From Bacteroidota bacterium (GTDB lineage Bacteria; Bacteroidota; Bacteroidia; Bacteroidales; F082): a stretch of 64,000 bases of DNA. A program made the position numbers and the translations under genes. The notes beneath the pieces were generated by a model. It searched no databases and had not been told where the DNA came from. It saw nothing but the letters and a program-made list of their open reading frames with translations. The stretch is from NCBI GenBank assembly GCA_016845175.1, contig JAERTD010000007.1, forward strand, positions 1-64,000, written 5' to 3'. Positions 6,427-15,493 of the stretch are shown piece after piece (the first letter of the stretch is position 1; the number at the start of each line of letters is the position of its first letter).

Positions 6427-8682
6427 CTAGAGTTTTACAACCTTTAGACTCTCAACTTTTTTACCATCAATACTCATCACAATATGATAAAGTCCTGTAG
6501 GTAAATGAAAATCACTTTCGTTTGCATTCCATTCCACTCTTGTTGTCCCGGCAATTGTAAATTTATCAATAAGCTTCTTAATCTTATACCCCTTATTATC
6601 AAAAAGCTCTACCAGAATATGCCCTTGTTTAGGATGTTTTACAGTGATACTAGATTCAATAGTAAAGGGGTTTGGAGCTACTGATAAATATGTAATCTTA
6701 TCTTCAAACTCTGGAAAATCTGGATAACCAACTGTTGGATTCCACTCATATGCACCCATATCAATGTTCCCATTCCAAATTCGTGGATTTCCTGCCAAAT
6801 CTTTTTCAGGTAGGACGAGAAATTCTGGCAACTCTAAAGTACCTGCATCAATACATGGTGAATTATCAGCCAGATTGAAAGGAAATTCATGTCCACCGTA
6901 GAAAATGGGGTCCAAATCTATATTGCTTTCGTCATATACAAGTTTGCTAAAATTTCCACTTAAGCTAATACTTTCAATACCACCTTCTATATTTGAAGAA
7001 TAGATTTCAATAGCCATTGAATCTACTGCTTCATCGGTTGTCAATGAAATTGGCAGTAATCCATCATTATAACTAATGCAATTATACATATACATATTTG
7101 CATCAATATTCCCAATTGAGGAACCTGTATTCACAATATTAGTGTTGTTACTAAAAGTGCAATTAACTAAATACAAATTATTGAAAACCCAATTCGTAAT
7201 AGCATTTCTATTATTTCCTGTAAAGAGGGAGCCTGTTACAATACAGTTACCATTTCTCCCTAAGGTAGATAGTGCTTTTCCCAGACTATATTCTGGATTA
7301 TCGAAATCAGGCATATTATCAATAAACATGCAGTTAATCACAGACGAAGTGTCGTTTTCATCAGTCCCTAGTCTTAGGCCAGAACCCCCAATGCTGTTTA
7401 CAAACTCGCAGTTGCTAACGGTAGTATTGCTTCTTATCGCGTGCAAAGATCCTGCATATGAATTCCAAGCTCGTTCGACTAAAAGGCTGTCAAATGAAAT
7501 ATTCAACTCATGACCATAATTGTAGAATAACCCAAACCCATCATTAAAAGAATACCCATTGTATTTAATATGGCCTGCTCTTATGGCGGTTAATTTGCTG
7601 ATATTATAATTCGTAATCCCATTATTTCCATAGAATATCTTTGATTGATAGCGTCCATCAATGATAACTCCATCTCTACTTTCACCAGTTATATTTGTAT
7701 ATGGTCTTAAATTCAGTGGAAATCTTTCATTATTCGTAGAGTCACAATAATAGCCATTTAATAGGTGTATTGTATTTAAATTAAGACTATCAATTGCAAT
7801 ACTTGCAAGCGCAAAAGATATAGTTTTAAGAGGTTCTTCCGGAGATAGACCACTATTATTATTATCACCTGAAATTGGGTTCACATACAAATCTGCATCT
7901 ATAGGAATGATGAATGCATGATCTGCATCGAAAGAATACTCATTATTATTATCAGTATTGAAAATAAAAAAATTCGTTGGAGCAGATACACTAAAAGTGT
8001 CGAGGATTATTTCCATCAAAAAGGACTCATTACCATGAGAAATGTCAGAAGCTATCCCTGCATAATTATTATAAATACTACACTTATCAAGACTATCAAA
8101 AACTACTGCGCACTCATATCCTATGCCTAAACCACCAACCCCATAAGCGTGATTACAAAGAATACTAGTTCCAGAAAGAATTAAACTGACATACCAGTTA
8201 CAATAAATTCCTCCTCCAAAATGAGAAGCCTTATTATTCTTAATAATACAATTCTTAATGGATGCTGAAGCTGTGGAAAGATAAATTCCTCCTCCGTAAG
8301 ATTCCTGGTTGGTAGAATCTAAATATCCACTTCCATTTTGCAATGTAAAACCTTGTATTAAAACATCTATTTCATTTGATTTTAATACCATACAGGAGCC
8401 ACTCGAGTTTCCATCGATGATAGTGGTATATTTGTACGATTCATCACCACTTGTGAGTGCAAGGCTTGCCAAGGTGATATTCTTTCCAAGAAAATCTATA
8501 TTTTCATAATAGGTACCAGGCCAAACCAACACAGTATCTCCAGTCATTGCCTGATTCACGGCAGGTTGAATGAGGGTATAATTGCCAGAACCATCTTGTT
8601 TGACAGTAATAATACTGGCTATTATACTATGGTTTAGGAGTATTGAAAGAACAATAAACAATATTCTGTATAAAGTATTCAT
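6427..8682 (-). CDS. Secreted right-handed beta-helix protein with type IX sorting domain
   Basis: This 751-aa protein has a signal peptide (about residues 1-22). Next comes a pectin-lyase-like beta-helix start (TVKQDGSGNYTLIQPAVNQAMTGDTVLVWPGTY, about 26-60) with repeated short Gly/Asn turns such as IKNCIIKNNKASHFGGGIYC. A second block is typical of DUF1565 beta-helix proteins (NPISGDNNNSGLSPEEPLKT, about 268-290), and the last 85 residues form a Por secretion-system sorting domain (APNPF... to VKL). No catalytic residues can be claimed. Such proteins bind or cut surface polysaccharides. It lies in the tRNA-Asn island beside a second secreted protein, likely as cargo. Confidence 0.85.
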   Translation of the reverse strand: MNTLYRILFIVLSILLNHSIIASIITVKQDGSGNYTLIQPAVNQAMTGDTVLVWPGTYYENIDFLGKNITLASLALTSGDESYKYTTIIDGNSSGSCMVLKSNEIDVLIQGFTLQNGSGYLDSTNQESYGGGIYLSTASASIKNCIIKNNKASHFGGGIYCNWYVSLILSGTSILCNHAYGVGGLGIGYECAVVFDSLDKCSIYNNYAGIASDISHGNESFLMEIILDTFSVSAPTNFFIFNTDNNNEYSFDADHAFIIPIDADLYVNPISGDNNNSGLSPEEPLKTISFALASIAIDSLNLNTIHLLNGYYCDSTNNERFPLNLRPYTNITGESRDGVIIDGRYQSKIFYGNNGITNYNISKLTAIRAGHIKYNGYSFNDGFGLFYNYGHELNISFDSLLVERAWNSYAGSLHAIRSNTTVSNCEFVNSIGGSGLRLGTDENDTSSVINCMFIDNMPDFDNPEYSLGKALSTLGRNGNCIVTGSLFTGNNRNAITNWVFNNLYLVNCTFSNNTNIVNTGSSIGNIDANMYMYNCISYNDGLLPISLTTDEAVDSMAIEIYSSNIEGGIESISLSGNFSKLVYDESNIDLDPIFYGGHEFPFNLADNSPCIDAGTLELPEFLVLPEKDLAGNPRIWNGNIDMGAYEWNPTVGYPDFPEFEDKITYLSVAPNPFTIESSITVKHPKQGHILVELFDNKGYKIKKLIDKFTIAGTTRVEWNANESDFHLPTGLYHIVMSIDGKKVESLKVVKL

Positions 8683-8812
8683 TTTATTGTATTGAGGTAT
8701 AAATCTACTTTACATACAAAGATCTTTTACGAGACAATAACCCTCTTATAAGCATCTCAATTACAATAGGGTTCATAATCTTTTTATTAAGCATTATTTA
8801 TGACAATCATAA

Positions 8813-11800
8813 TTATTTAGATAGTATAATTATTTTCTTAATAATCATATTATTACATGTCATTAGTCGCACAGAATAGAGGCCAGTATTTAGTTTTGTA
8901 CCATCAGAAGCCTCTAACTCCCATGTAGTCATATTACTTCCTTCCATTTGGAATCCATTTACGAGTATGGCAACAGTTTGCCCCACACTATTTATCACAT
9001 CTAATTTAATATCTGACTTTCTATTAACTGTATAGTTAATAGTCAATAATTCGCTTGTTGGATTAGGGTAACAGTTTAATCCGATATCGCGATCGGAAGA
9101 AGAATGAACTCCTTCATCAGATCGCAAGGAAACAAAAGCATGTCCATCAAGTTCTTGGGAATGCAAAGACTGCTTTATGCTTTTTCTATTATTCTTATCG
9201 TATACAGAGTACTTTCTTATAGTTTCACTTTCACTCGACTTCGTGCCAAAATATTGCTCAAAAGTAATATCTCCAGCAATTCCTTCATCATAGATTTGCA
9301 TGCCAACGACTGTGTCGTTTACTCCAACAAGGCTAGCTCCTACGCAAGAATCGTTCACAAAAGCTCCTATTTCAACTGGATTCTCAGTTGTGTCAAGCTC
9401 AACCATCAACATATCGTAATCAGCTTGCTCGGTAAAAGTAAAGTACTCGGGACCTCCGGTGGTAGTCTTGAGAGGAGGATTACCAGAGTAATTCCAAGTA
9501 AAATCGAGTTGAGTTTTTGCCCATATCTCCACCATTTGCCCATATTTAATATTGTGTGCGATGGTATTACAATGCCAATTATGTGTAGGAACAGGAGGTT
9601 GAGCTGATGAAGGTCCATCCATCACATCCCCAAAATAACAGAAATAGTCTTTGTTTTTAATAACATAGATGTCATCTAATACATCAGCCAAAGCATCTAA
9701 AACATCTTGTTCTTCTTTAATAAAATAACCTACCCAGTTTTTCTTTGCATCAGGATAAAGTGTGATGTATGTATTGGGATCCTCCAGATATCCATTGAGA
9801 AAAAGAGTGTTTGATTGGCTAGGTTCTAAATTTAGCTTATATCCTCTATAACTATATGTGTCATCCATATCGTCTTCGAACTCCCAATCGTAAGGTATAC
9901 CATAATTATACTTTGCATTTATAAGGTCTTCATAAGTAAGACCTGTTTTATTATGCTCAAGGATCAATTTATTATAAGGAGTTTGAAAACTCGTGATTTT
10001 GTCGAAAACATTTTTCGTTGGATACGATTCATCCGTCTGAGTACCAAGGTTCCCTTTATGCCTTGGAATTGAAATCCAATTGGTACCCTCTGTGATGTTT
10101 AACGTCTCAAAAGCGTCGAAGTTCACAACACTCACATTAGAATGGCCCCCGTTTGGAAGGTAGATTTTATTAACAAATGGATCAATAAAAGGTGTAGTTA
10201 AATTGTAATAATTAGATCTTATTGGGTCAGAAGTTTGATCGTATTCAGGTGCATATGATATAAGCCCTAGATCTAAATTAGACCAGTATGGTTCTGCTTC
10301 TGAAGGGTCAAAAGAGTGAAGGCTAACTTGTACATCTCCTAGCTTCTCATTATCAATTTTTCTATGCAAATATACTCTTCCATCATATGGATTCACAAAA
10401 AATGCTGCCGCCTGTCCTGGTATTGGAGCCAAGTTTGTCTGTTCAGCAACAAAAGTGTTGAGTTGACTATCAAAATCAATATCCCAAATTGTACAAATTC
10501 TGTTTTCATCTTCTTCATCAACAGCAATGTTTCGCAAGGCAAATAATTGATCATTGTTTTCATCATAAATAATATCAATGAACGCGTAATAAACCGTGGG
10601 GAATTGATTGATTAAAACTTGTGTTGAAACGTTATAGACTGATAAAATCTTTCCAGAAATAAACACTAAGTTTTCATATTGACTATCATTACCATTTATA
10701 ATTTTAACAGGGCAATTAATCTTATTTGGGAACTTAATAGGTATACTTTTTTGCAACCCATTATTTAAATGCACGAATTTTCCACTGTTATCGTAGTTGC
10801 CTTCAGGGCCTTCAGCATATTTATAATTTGTTTCAGAATTATAAGGGGGCTCTTTTAAATCATGTGGTCTAATGGTAATAAACACATCTGGATTGTCACC
10901 AGTCCAACGTGAATCAAATTGCGTCGTATAGTACAGATATGGTTCACTACAGCTCAAACCGCTAATAGTTACTGGTGTTGAAAATGGAACATATTGACCA
11001 TTATTTCCAACTTCTTCATCAAAATCATAAATCATAACTATTGGTGTTGATGGATCTATCATATTTGTCATAATATAAAGCTTCCCATCGGGTGCAATAA
11101 AAAGCTCTTTCGCATATTCTTTGTTTGGTATGATTATCGGATCTAAAAAAGAATTATTTTCAGGGTTCATCACAAGAATTTCAGCCTCATTACCAGTAAA
11201 CTGAGATATTAGAAAGTGATTCTGATGGGGGTTATATATACACCCACCAATAGGATTGTCAAGACTGATATAATTTACAGACTCTCCTCGAATTGAATAA
11301 ACGCCCGTGTTATTAACGTTTAATTTATTGTAGTACAGCATATTATCACCTGTAGGGGTTGAGGTAATGTGATGGATTGGATGTCCAGTTTTTTTACTAC
11401 TATGTGAGAAATCTGAATTATTAAATATTTCTAGTTTGCCCAAAGAACTATTAATGATATATGTCTTACTAGACCCACTTATTCCCTTTTTGAAAATATT
11501 GTTTTCTGCTTCCAATAATTGAGTATTATCATACTTTGCTATCGTAGAATTATAAAAAAGCTTGACAACTTGATCTTTTTTACACACAAGAATGTCTTCA
11601 CTCCCGTTTTCAACCTTTGTTAAGTGAATACTATAATTTTCATCATAGATTGAAGTATTGTTCGATTGGTTTGTAGTACATGATTCAACAAACCCGAATT
11701 CATCAGTAGCGGTGTTATAAGAATATATAGATACATCAGTTCCTGCATCAGCTGGAGATTGTATATCATCGTTGGGTGAATAACTAAGAATTAATTCCTT

Positions 11801-12883
11801 TCTACTTTCATGGAAACAGATATCGATAACTCTTCTACTAGGAGCATCAATTTCCTTTATATCATTTGGCAAGATTGTACTGGTATGATCCCCATTAATC
11901 ACATATACCACTCCTTTTACATCTGAGATATTAGCATTAGGATAACGGTAAGGTGTGATTATAATTTTATGCAGTCCATTCTGTCCTGTATTAACATTCA
12001 GCATCTTACCAAACTTATAGAAGTCATTCGGATCGTTTCCATAGTATGTTTCTTCAACTTCTTCTGTATGTAATGGCTCATTTCCAACTACTCCCGCACT
12101 TGAAATCTCCCAAATCTCGAATTTGTCAAGGCGCGTCAAATAAAAATAGTTTTGATTAGCCGTATTAAACTCAAAGTTATTGATCTGGTCACCATAATCA
12201 TTCTCTTCATCAAAATCAATAATTTCATTATGCAATAAAGTTAAATAACCTGGAACACCAGGAGATATGGAATTATTTACTTTGTAAATGCCAAAATACG
12301 TTTTCCTCTGATGGAAACAGCCTGGATAGTTAATATTACCTGTACCACTAGGGTCTTTTGAATCGAGAAGCACATATAATCTTTCATTCCCAGAAGTTGG
12401 ATCATATTTCATAATTACCCTTCCATGTTGAGAAAGCATAGTATCGCTTAAATATTGCCCTGGGCCTATATCTAGATCCAAACTAGCCAGTTTAGAAGCG
12501 CCGGTCATTACATATAATTTAAGATCTGGAGAAAAAGCATACACATAACCTGTTGTGGTATTCGTTTCCATTATGTTGAATTCACCTATCCACATTTTAG
12601 GATTAAAAAAGAATGGATTAAACTTTCCCCATTCATTGAATAACACCTCCCCAATTTTATTTTCGTTAAGTGCATTATATACAATGATTTTATCAGAGGA
12701 ATACGTATAAATCATATTGTTCGTATGTAAAATATCTCCAATCATTGTACCTCCATCATCTGGCGGAAAATCTATTATTTCTTGGCTATGCAATACAGGG
12801 TATAAAGAAAGTATGGAAAGGACAATAAGACAAATATATTTTTTTAATTCAGGTGACATATTATTCATAATAGAGGATTTCAA
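8813..12883 (-). CDS. Very large secreted protein (1356 aa) with type IX sorting domain
   Basis: The N-terminus has a signal peptide (hydrophobic run about residues 14-32, ending HSQ), and the last 87 residues (CYPNPTSELLTINYTV... to ILSK) form a type IX sorting domain. Between them are recurring beta-propeller-like segments with phrases such as FNPYDGRVYLHRK, IYDENNDQLFALRN and APDGKLYIMTN, suggesting one or more propellers. Residues about 1050-1250 look like the Ig-like or "choice-of-anchor" region that often precedes the sorting domain. I know no specific function. The start could be Met1, Met6 or Met9. It fills nearly half of the tRNA-Asn island and is probably surface-displayed cargo. 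Confidence 0.8.
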   Translation of the reverse strand: MKSSIMNNMSPELKKYICLIVLSILSLYPVLHSQEIIDFPPDDGGTMIGDILHTNNMIYTYSSDKIIVYNALNENKIGEVLFNEWGKFNPFFFNPKMWIGEFNIMETNTTTGYVYAFSPDLKLYVMTGASKLASLDLDIGPGQYLSDTMLSQHGRVIMKYDPTSGNERLYVLLDSKDPSGTGNINYPGCFHQRKTYFGIYKVNNSISPGVPGYLTLLHNEIIDFDEENDYGDQINNFEFNTANQNYFYLTRLDKFEIWEISSAGVVGNEPLHTEEVEETYYGNDPNDFYKFGKMLNVNTGQNGLHKIIITPYRYPNANISDVKGVVYVINGDHTSTILPNDIKEIDAPSRRVIDICFHESRKELILSYSPNDDIQSPADAGTDVSIYSYNTATDEFGFVESCTTNQSNNTSIYDENYSIHLTKVENGSEDILVCKKDQVVKLFYNSTIAKYDNTQLLEAENNIFKKGISGSSKTYIINSSLGKLEIFNNSDFSHSSKKTGHPIHHITSTPTGDNMLYYNKLNVNNTGVYSIRGESVNYISLDNPIGGCIYNPHQNHFLISQFTGNEAEILVMNPENNSFLDPIIIPNKEYAKELFIAPDGKLYIMTNMIDPSTPIVMIYDFDEEVGNNGQYVPFSTPVTISGLSCSEPYLYYTTQFDSRWTGDNPDVFITIRPHDLKEPPYNSETNYKYAEGPEGNYDNSGKFVHLNNGLQKSIPIKFPNKINCPVKIINGNDSQYENLVFISGKILSVYNVSTQVLINQFPTVYYAFIDIIYDENNDQLFALRNIAVDEEDENRICTIWDIDFDSQLNTFVAEQTNLAPIPGQAAAFFVNPYDGRVYLHRKIDNEKLGDVQVSLHSFDPSEAEPYWSNLDLGLISYAPEYDQTSDPIRSNYYNLTTPFIDPFVNKIYLPNGGHSNVSVVNFDAFETLNITEGTNWISIPRHKGNLGTQTDESYPTKNVFDKITSFQTPYNKLILEHNKTGLTYEDLINAKYNYGIPYDWEFEDDMDDTYSYRGYKLNLEPSQSNTLFLNGYLEDPNTYITLYPDAKKNWVGYFIKEEQDVLDALADVLDDIYVIKNKDYFCYFGDVMDGPSSAQPPVPTHNWHCNTIAHNIKYGQMVEIWAKTQLDFTWNYSGNPPLKTTTGGPEYFTFTEQADYDMLMVELDTTENPVEIGAFVNDSCVGASLVGVNDTVVGMQIYDEGIAGDITFEQYFGTKSSESETIRKYSVYDKNNRKSIKQSLHSQELDGHAFVSLRSDEGVHSSSDRDIGLNCYPNPTSELLTINYTVNRKSDIKLDVINSVGQTVAILVNGFQMEGSNMTTWELEASDGTKLNTGLYSVRLMTCNNMIIKKIIILSK

Positions 12884-13557
12884 ATTTAAAAGTAAATAAT
12901 ATTAATAATCTATAAGCAATAGCCTCATGTAAATGCCTGATCTTAAATGAACTTATTAAGACATCCATAAAAGAGAAAATCACATTCATTTATATTGATA
13001 CGGATATCCAAAATATGATGTTAGCTTTTCGAGATGCCAAGTTAACAGTTTTAACTCCATATTTAACATTAAAAAACAGTAGGTATTATACTACCATTTA
13101 TGGTGGTTAAAATTAACCATGGAATCATTAACGGACTGTTAGTCAAATAATTCGCTTAGGTTAATGATGATATATATAAACTTCCAGGTTATCTTGAAAC
13201 TAGTATTGCATTATACATCTATACAATAAAATTCCTGTTAGTCTTCTTGAAAACTATTTTAGTGTCTCTTTGAATTTGCTAAGGTTGATCTCACAACTTA
13301 AGCTAATCTATTTTGATAATGAATACATGGGCATTTTCATTAATTATTAACTCTGAATATGTATCTGTCCTCAAATACAGTTGGTCTAAAATGAGCAAAT
13401 CAAAAAACTATTTTTTTGCAAGCATTTTGCAAGCAATTTGACAGTTTTTTGCCATTCCTCGGAATATAGGATGAATTAAACCATCATAAATTGCATTTGA
13501 AACACTTGTAACTGTAAGAGAACAGGAAGATTTCTGTCATAAAAGGGATAGATGCTT
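12884..13557. other. Gene-poor right end of the island
   Basis: About 670 very AT-rich bases without a credible gene. The only structure I see is the TTTTGCAAGC double repeat near 13412-13440. The region probably holds the promoter of the 1356-aa gene and recombination sites. Confidence 0.5.
13412..13440 (+). repeat. TTTTGCAAGC tandem repeat, right copy
   Basis: TTTTTGCAAGC and ATTTTGCAAGC stand head to tail, matching the double copy at 4161-4185 in sequence, spacing (11 bases) and orientation. It is about 124 bases inside the right attachment site. It is a candidate arm-type recombinase site. Confidence 0.6.
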
Positions 13558-13563
13558 ACCTGT

Positions 13564-13606
13564 CTGTTAATCAGGGTGTCCTAGGTTCAAGTCCTAGAGG
13601 AGGAGC
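13564..13606 (+). repeat. Right attachment site: displaced 3' fragment of tRNA-Asn
   Basis: These 43 bases repeat 4049-4091 exactly. They contain the anticodon loop, T arm and 3' acceptor strand, but the bases to the left do not form the 5' half, so this is not a functional tRNA. A strong terminator follows directly, which fits the original chromosomal tRNA end pushed aside by integration. Confidence 0.88.
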
Positions 13607-13609
13607 AAG

Positions 13610-13637
13610 AGGCCGCAACCCCAGCGGCCTTTTTTAT
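13610..13637 (+). terminator. Rho-independent terminator, probably the original tRNA-Asn terminator
   Basis: The stem AGGCCGC/GCGGCCT with a 7-base loop is followed by TTTTTTATTT. It lies 3 bases after the displaced tRNA fragment, where the ancestral tRNA terminator would be. Confidence 0.8.
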
Positions 13638-13808
13638 TTGAAACAACCAGATGCTGCGTTAACATTTATTATTCGGAGATGGAGATTCGGTATAGTATCC
13701 AGTCGGTATTAAAATTGATATGGAGTTGAAGTACAATCCCAAACGAGATTAACTTCATGCAATCAGAATGAAAATTTTGGCTTACGAACGCGTTAATAAA
13801 TACAACGC

Positions 13809-14258
13809 CTATTCCCGATTGATCTTATGGTAAGTATCATTACTAAAAACGCCCTCATCCCAAGGACTTGGACAACTCACATGAAGTGTCAGACCATCCT
13901 CTGATACGGTTAAATCACCTGCATTTTCTGAGAAAGCCACTTCTACCACCTCACCGTCAACTTTTTTGGTCCACATCTCTCGGGCATAATAACTGTTTCC
14001 GGAAACATGCATAACGGAGATAAACTTCGAATCATTGATAGAAACCCATCCCTCTTCTGCTGCCTGATACCAGTTCCCTGAAATAAATTCATCGAAAACG
14101 CCTATGTCTCCTTCAAAATAAATAACAATATCGCCACGGCTCCAATAGCCATTGAGATCTCCAAATCCAACAACGGGATCACTGTCTTCGGCGCAGCCGG
14201 TTGATAAAATTGCAATGGAAAACAATAAGCTGATAATGGTAAATGTAATGGTCTTCAT
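13809..14258 (-). CDS. Small lipoprotein of unknown function
   Basis: This 149-aa protein starts with a lipoprotein signal (hydrophobic run, then LSTGC, Cys about 22) and should be anchored in the outer or inner membrane. The mature part reads like a small beta-barrel or lipocalin-like domain (DLNGYWSRGDIVIYFEGD... LTVSEDGLTLHVS), as in many short Bacteroidota lipoproteins that open with a "G-Y/T-W" motif, but I cannot fix the family. It is the first chromosomal gene right of the island. Confidence 0.75.
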   Translation of the reverse strand: MKTITFTIISLLFSIAILSTGCAEDSDPVVGFGDLNGYWSRGDIVIYFEGDIGVFDEFISGNWYQAAEEGWVSINDSKFISVMHVSGNSYYAREMWTKKVDGEVVEVAFSENAGDLTVSEDGLTLHVSCPSPWDEGVFSNDTYHKINRE

Positions 14259-14363
14259 AGGCTAAGTGTTGGGTTGAGACAAATATAGTGTTTTCGACTG
14301 CTAAAATCACATATGTTCAAATTGTTTAGTCGGATACTGCTTGACATTGGCTATTAGGTAGTT

Positions 14364-14371
14364 TAACTTTG
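14364..14371 (+). promoter_or_regulatory. Bacteroidota -7 box for the redoxin gene
   Basis: TAACTTTG matches TAnnTTTG and is preceded at a suitable distance by a TTGACA stretch. The start codon is at 14396, giving a short leader of about 20 bases. Confidence 0.5.
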
Positions 14372-14395
14372 TAAGTAATCAATCCCATTGCTGTA

Positions 14396-15190
14396 ATGAA
14401 ACGAATCTATTTTCTTATGGCAATCGTATGTTGGCTGTCCACATCCTTTGCCCAAACAACCTTAACCGAAGCTATTGATTTTCATGCCAATGATATTGGT
14501 GGTGCCCCCTGGAGTCTATTCCAAGCCCTCGATCAGGGCCAGTATGTTTGCTTGTTCTTTTATGGTGTCGACTGCCAGTTTTGCCAGGATGTGGCTCCGT
14601 ATATATCAGATGCCTATCAGTATTTTGGATGCAACCAGGCACAATTAATAGTTTTGGGAATCAACCACAAGGATACCAAAGAAGAGGTCTCCAAATTTGA
14701 AGAAGATTACGACCTATGCTGCCCTTCCATATCAGGCTTAGAAGATAATGGCAGCTCCATTTGTGAACTTTATGATATCCAGGCTCATCCGACAACTGTA
14801 CTCATTGCTCCTGACAGAAGGATTGTTGAGACTGATATATGGCCTATACCAAGCCCCAGCTTCTTGATCGACCTATTAGAATCCTATGGAATGGTTCATC
14901 AGCCATGTGGCCCGGCAGTTAGTAAGAAATATGCCAACAATGATTTTCAGGTGGTGGTTGATATGGAGAGCAAACAATTGGTTGTGATTAGTAAACATTT
15001 CGAACGGATGAATAATCCTCAGTTTACATTGATAGATCTTAGCGGGGCTCAATTGTATAAGACAGCTCTTATTTCCAAAAAGCAGGTCGTGGACATCGCT
15101 GCCATGAGGAATAGTTGTGGGATAATAACGATCACAAATGAAGGACATATTATGACTTCACAAAAAATTCTTCTGAAAAACAGAGAGTGA
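14396..15190 (+). CDS. Secreted thioredoxin-like (AhpC/TSA-type) protein with a sorting-domain-like tail
   Basis: This 264-aa protein has a signal peptide ending near FAQ (residue 20). A thioredoxin fold (about 25-165) follows, with the redox motif CQFC in FYGVDCQFCQDVAPY (Cys60 and Cys63) and a cis-Pro-like QAHPTTVLIAPD. Residues about 185-264 end in a beta-rich segment (FTLIDLSGAQLYKTALI...IMTSQKILLKNRE) resembling a type IX sorting domain. If so, the enzyme would be exported past the periplasm. The usual role would be thiol oxidation/reduction or peroxide handling at the envelope. Confidence 0.75.
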   Translation: MKRIYFLMAIVCWLSTSFAQTTLTEAIDFHANDIGGAPWSLFQALDQGQYVCLFFYGVDCQFCQDVAPYISDAYQYFGCNQAQLIVLGINHKDTKEEVSKFEEDYDLCCPSISGLEDNGSSICELYDIQAHPTTVLIAPDRRIVETDIWPIPSPSFLIDLLESYGMVHQPCGPAVSKKYANNDFQVVVDMESKQLVVISKHFERMNNPQFTLIDLSGAQLYKTALISKKQVVDIAAMRNSCGIITITNEGHIMTSQKILLKNRE

Positions 15191-15241
15191 ATTAAATATT
15201 CCGGATATTTGCACAATTAAATACTTAAAATCTCAAATACG

Positions 15242-15427
15242 ATGGAGAATACCAGTGAGAAAGTTTGCTTGTTCTGCAAGCGCGATGAAGAAAAGGTACC
15301 TTTGGTAACCTTGTCATACCAACATACCAACTATTGGATTTGCCCCCAGCACATACCTATGCTCATCCACAACCCTGATCAATTGCAGGGCATGTTACCA
15401 GGTGCGGAGAACATGGAAGCGGGTTGA
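15242..15427 (+). CDS. Small Cys-rich putative zinc-binding protein (61 aa)
   Basis: The protein contains CLFCKRDE near the start and WICPQHIPMLIH in the middle; the Cys pair plus a later Cys and His could bind one zinc ion. No signal peptide is present. The family is not known to me. It sits between the redoxin gene and a terminator, and convergent to the pseudouridine synthase gene. Confidence 0.65.
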   Translation: MENTSEKVCLFCKRDEEKVPLVTLSYQHTNYWICPQHIPMLIHNPDQLQGMLPGAENMEAG

Positions 15428-15471
15428 TCCAAATGGAAAAACACTAAGAATATTTTTCTGAAAATACAAAG

Positions 15472-15493
15472 AGGCTCCCTGGAGCCTTTTTTT
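15472..15493. terminator. Terminator between convergent genes
   Basis: The stem AGGCTCC/GGAGCCT with a 2-base loop and seven T's ends the plus-strand 61-aa gene. The T run overlaps the stop codon of the minus-strand pseudouridine synthase. Confidence 0.8.

Noticed and set aside
13553-13606. A second tRNA-Asn gene
   Set aside because: Only the anticodon loop to the 3' end is present; the upstream bases cannot form the 5' acceptor strand or D arm, so it is a displaced fragment.
2683-13606. Treating the recombinase and the tRNA-Asn island as one element
   Set aside because: The recombinase lies outside the two attachment repeats, and the short repeats near it differ from those inside the island; common ownership cannot be shown here.
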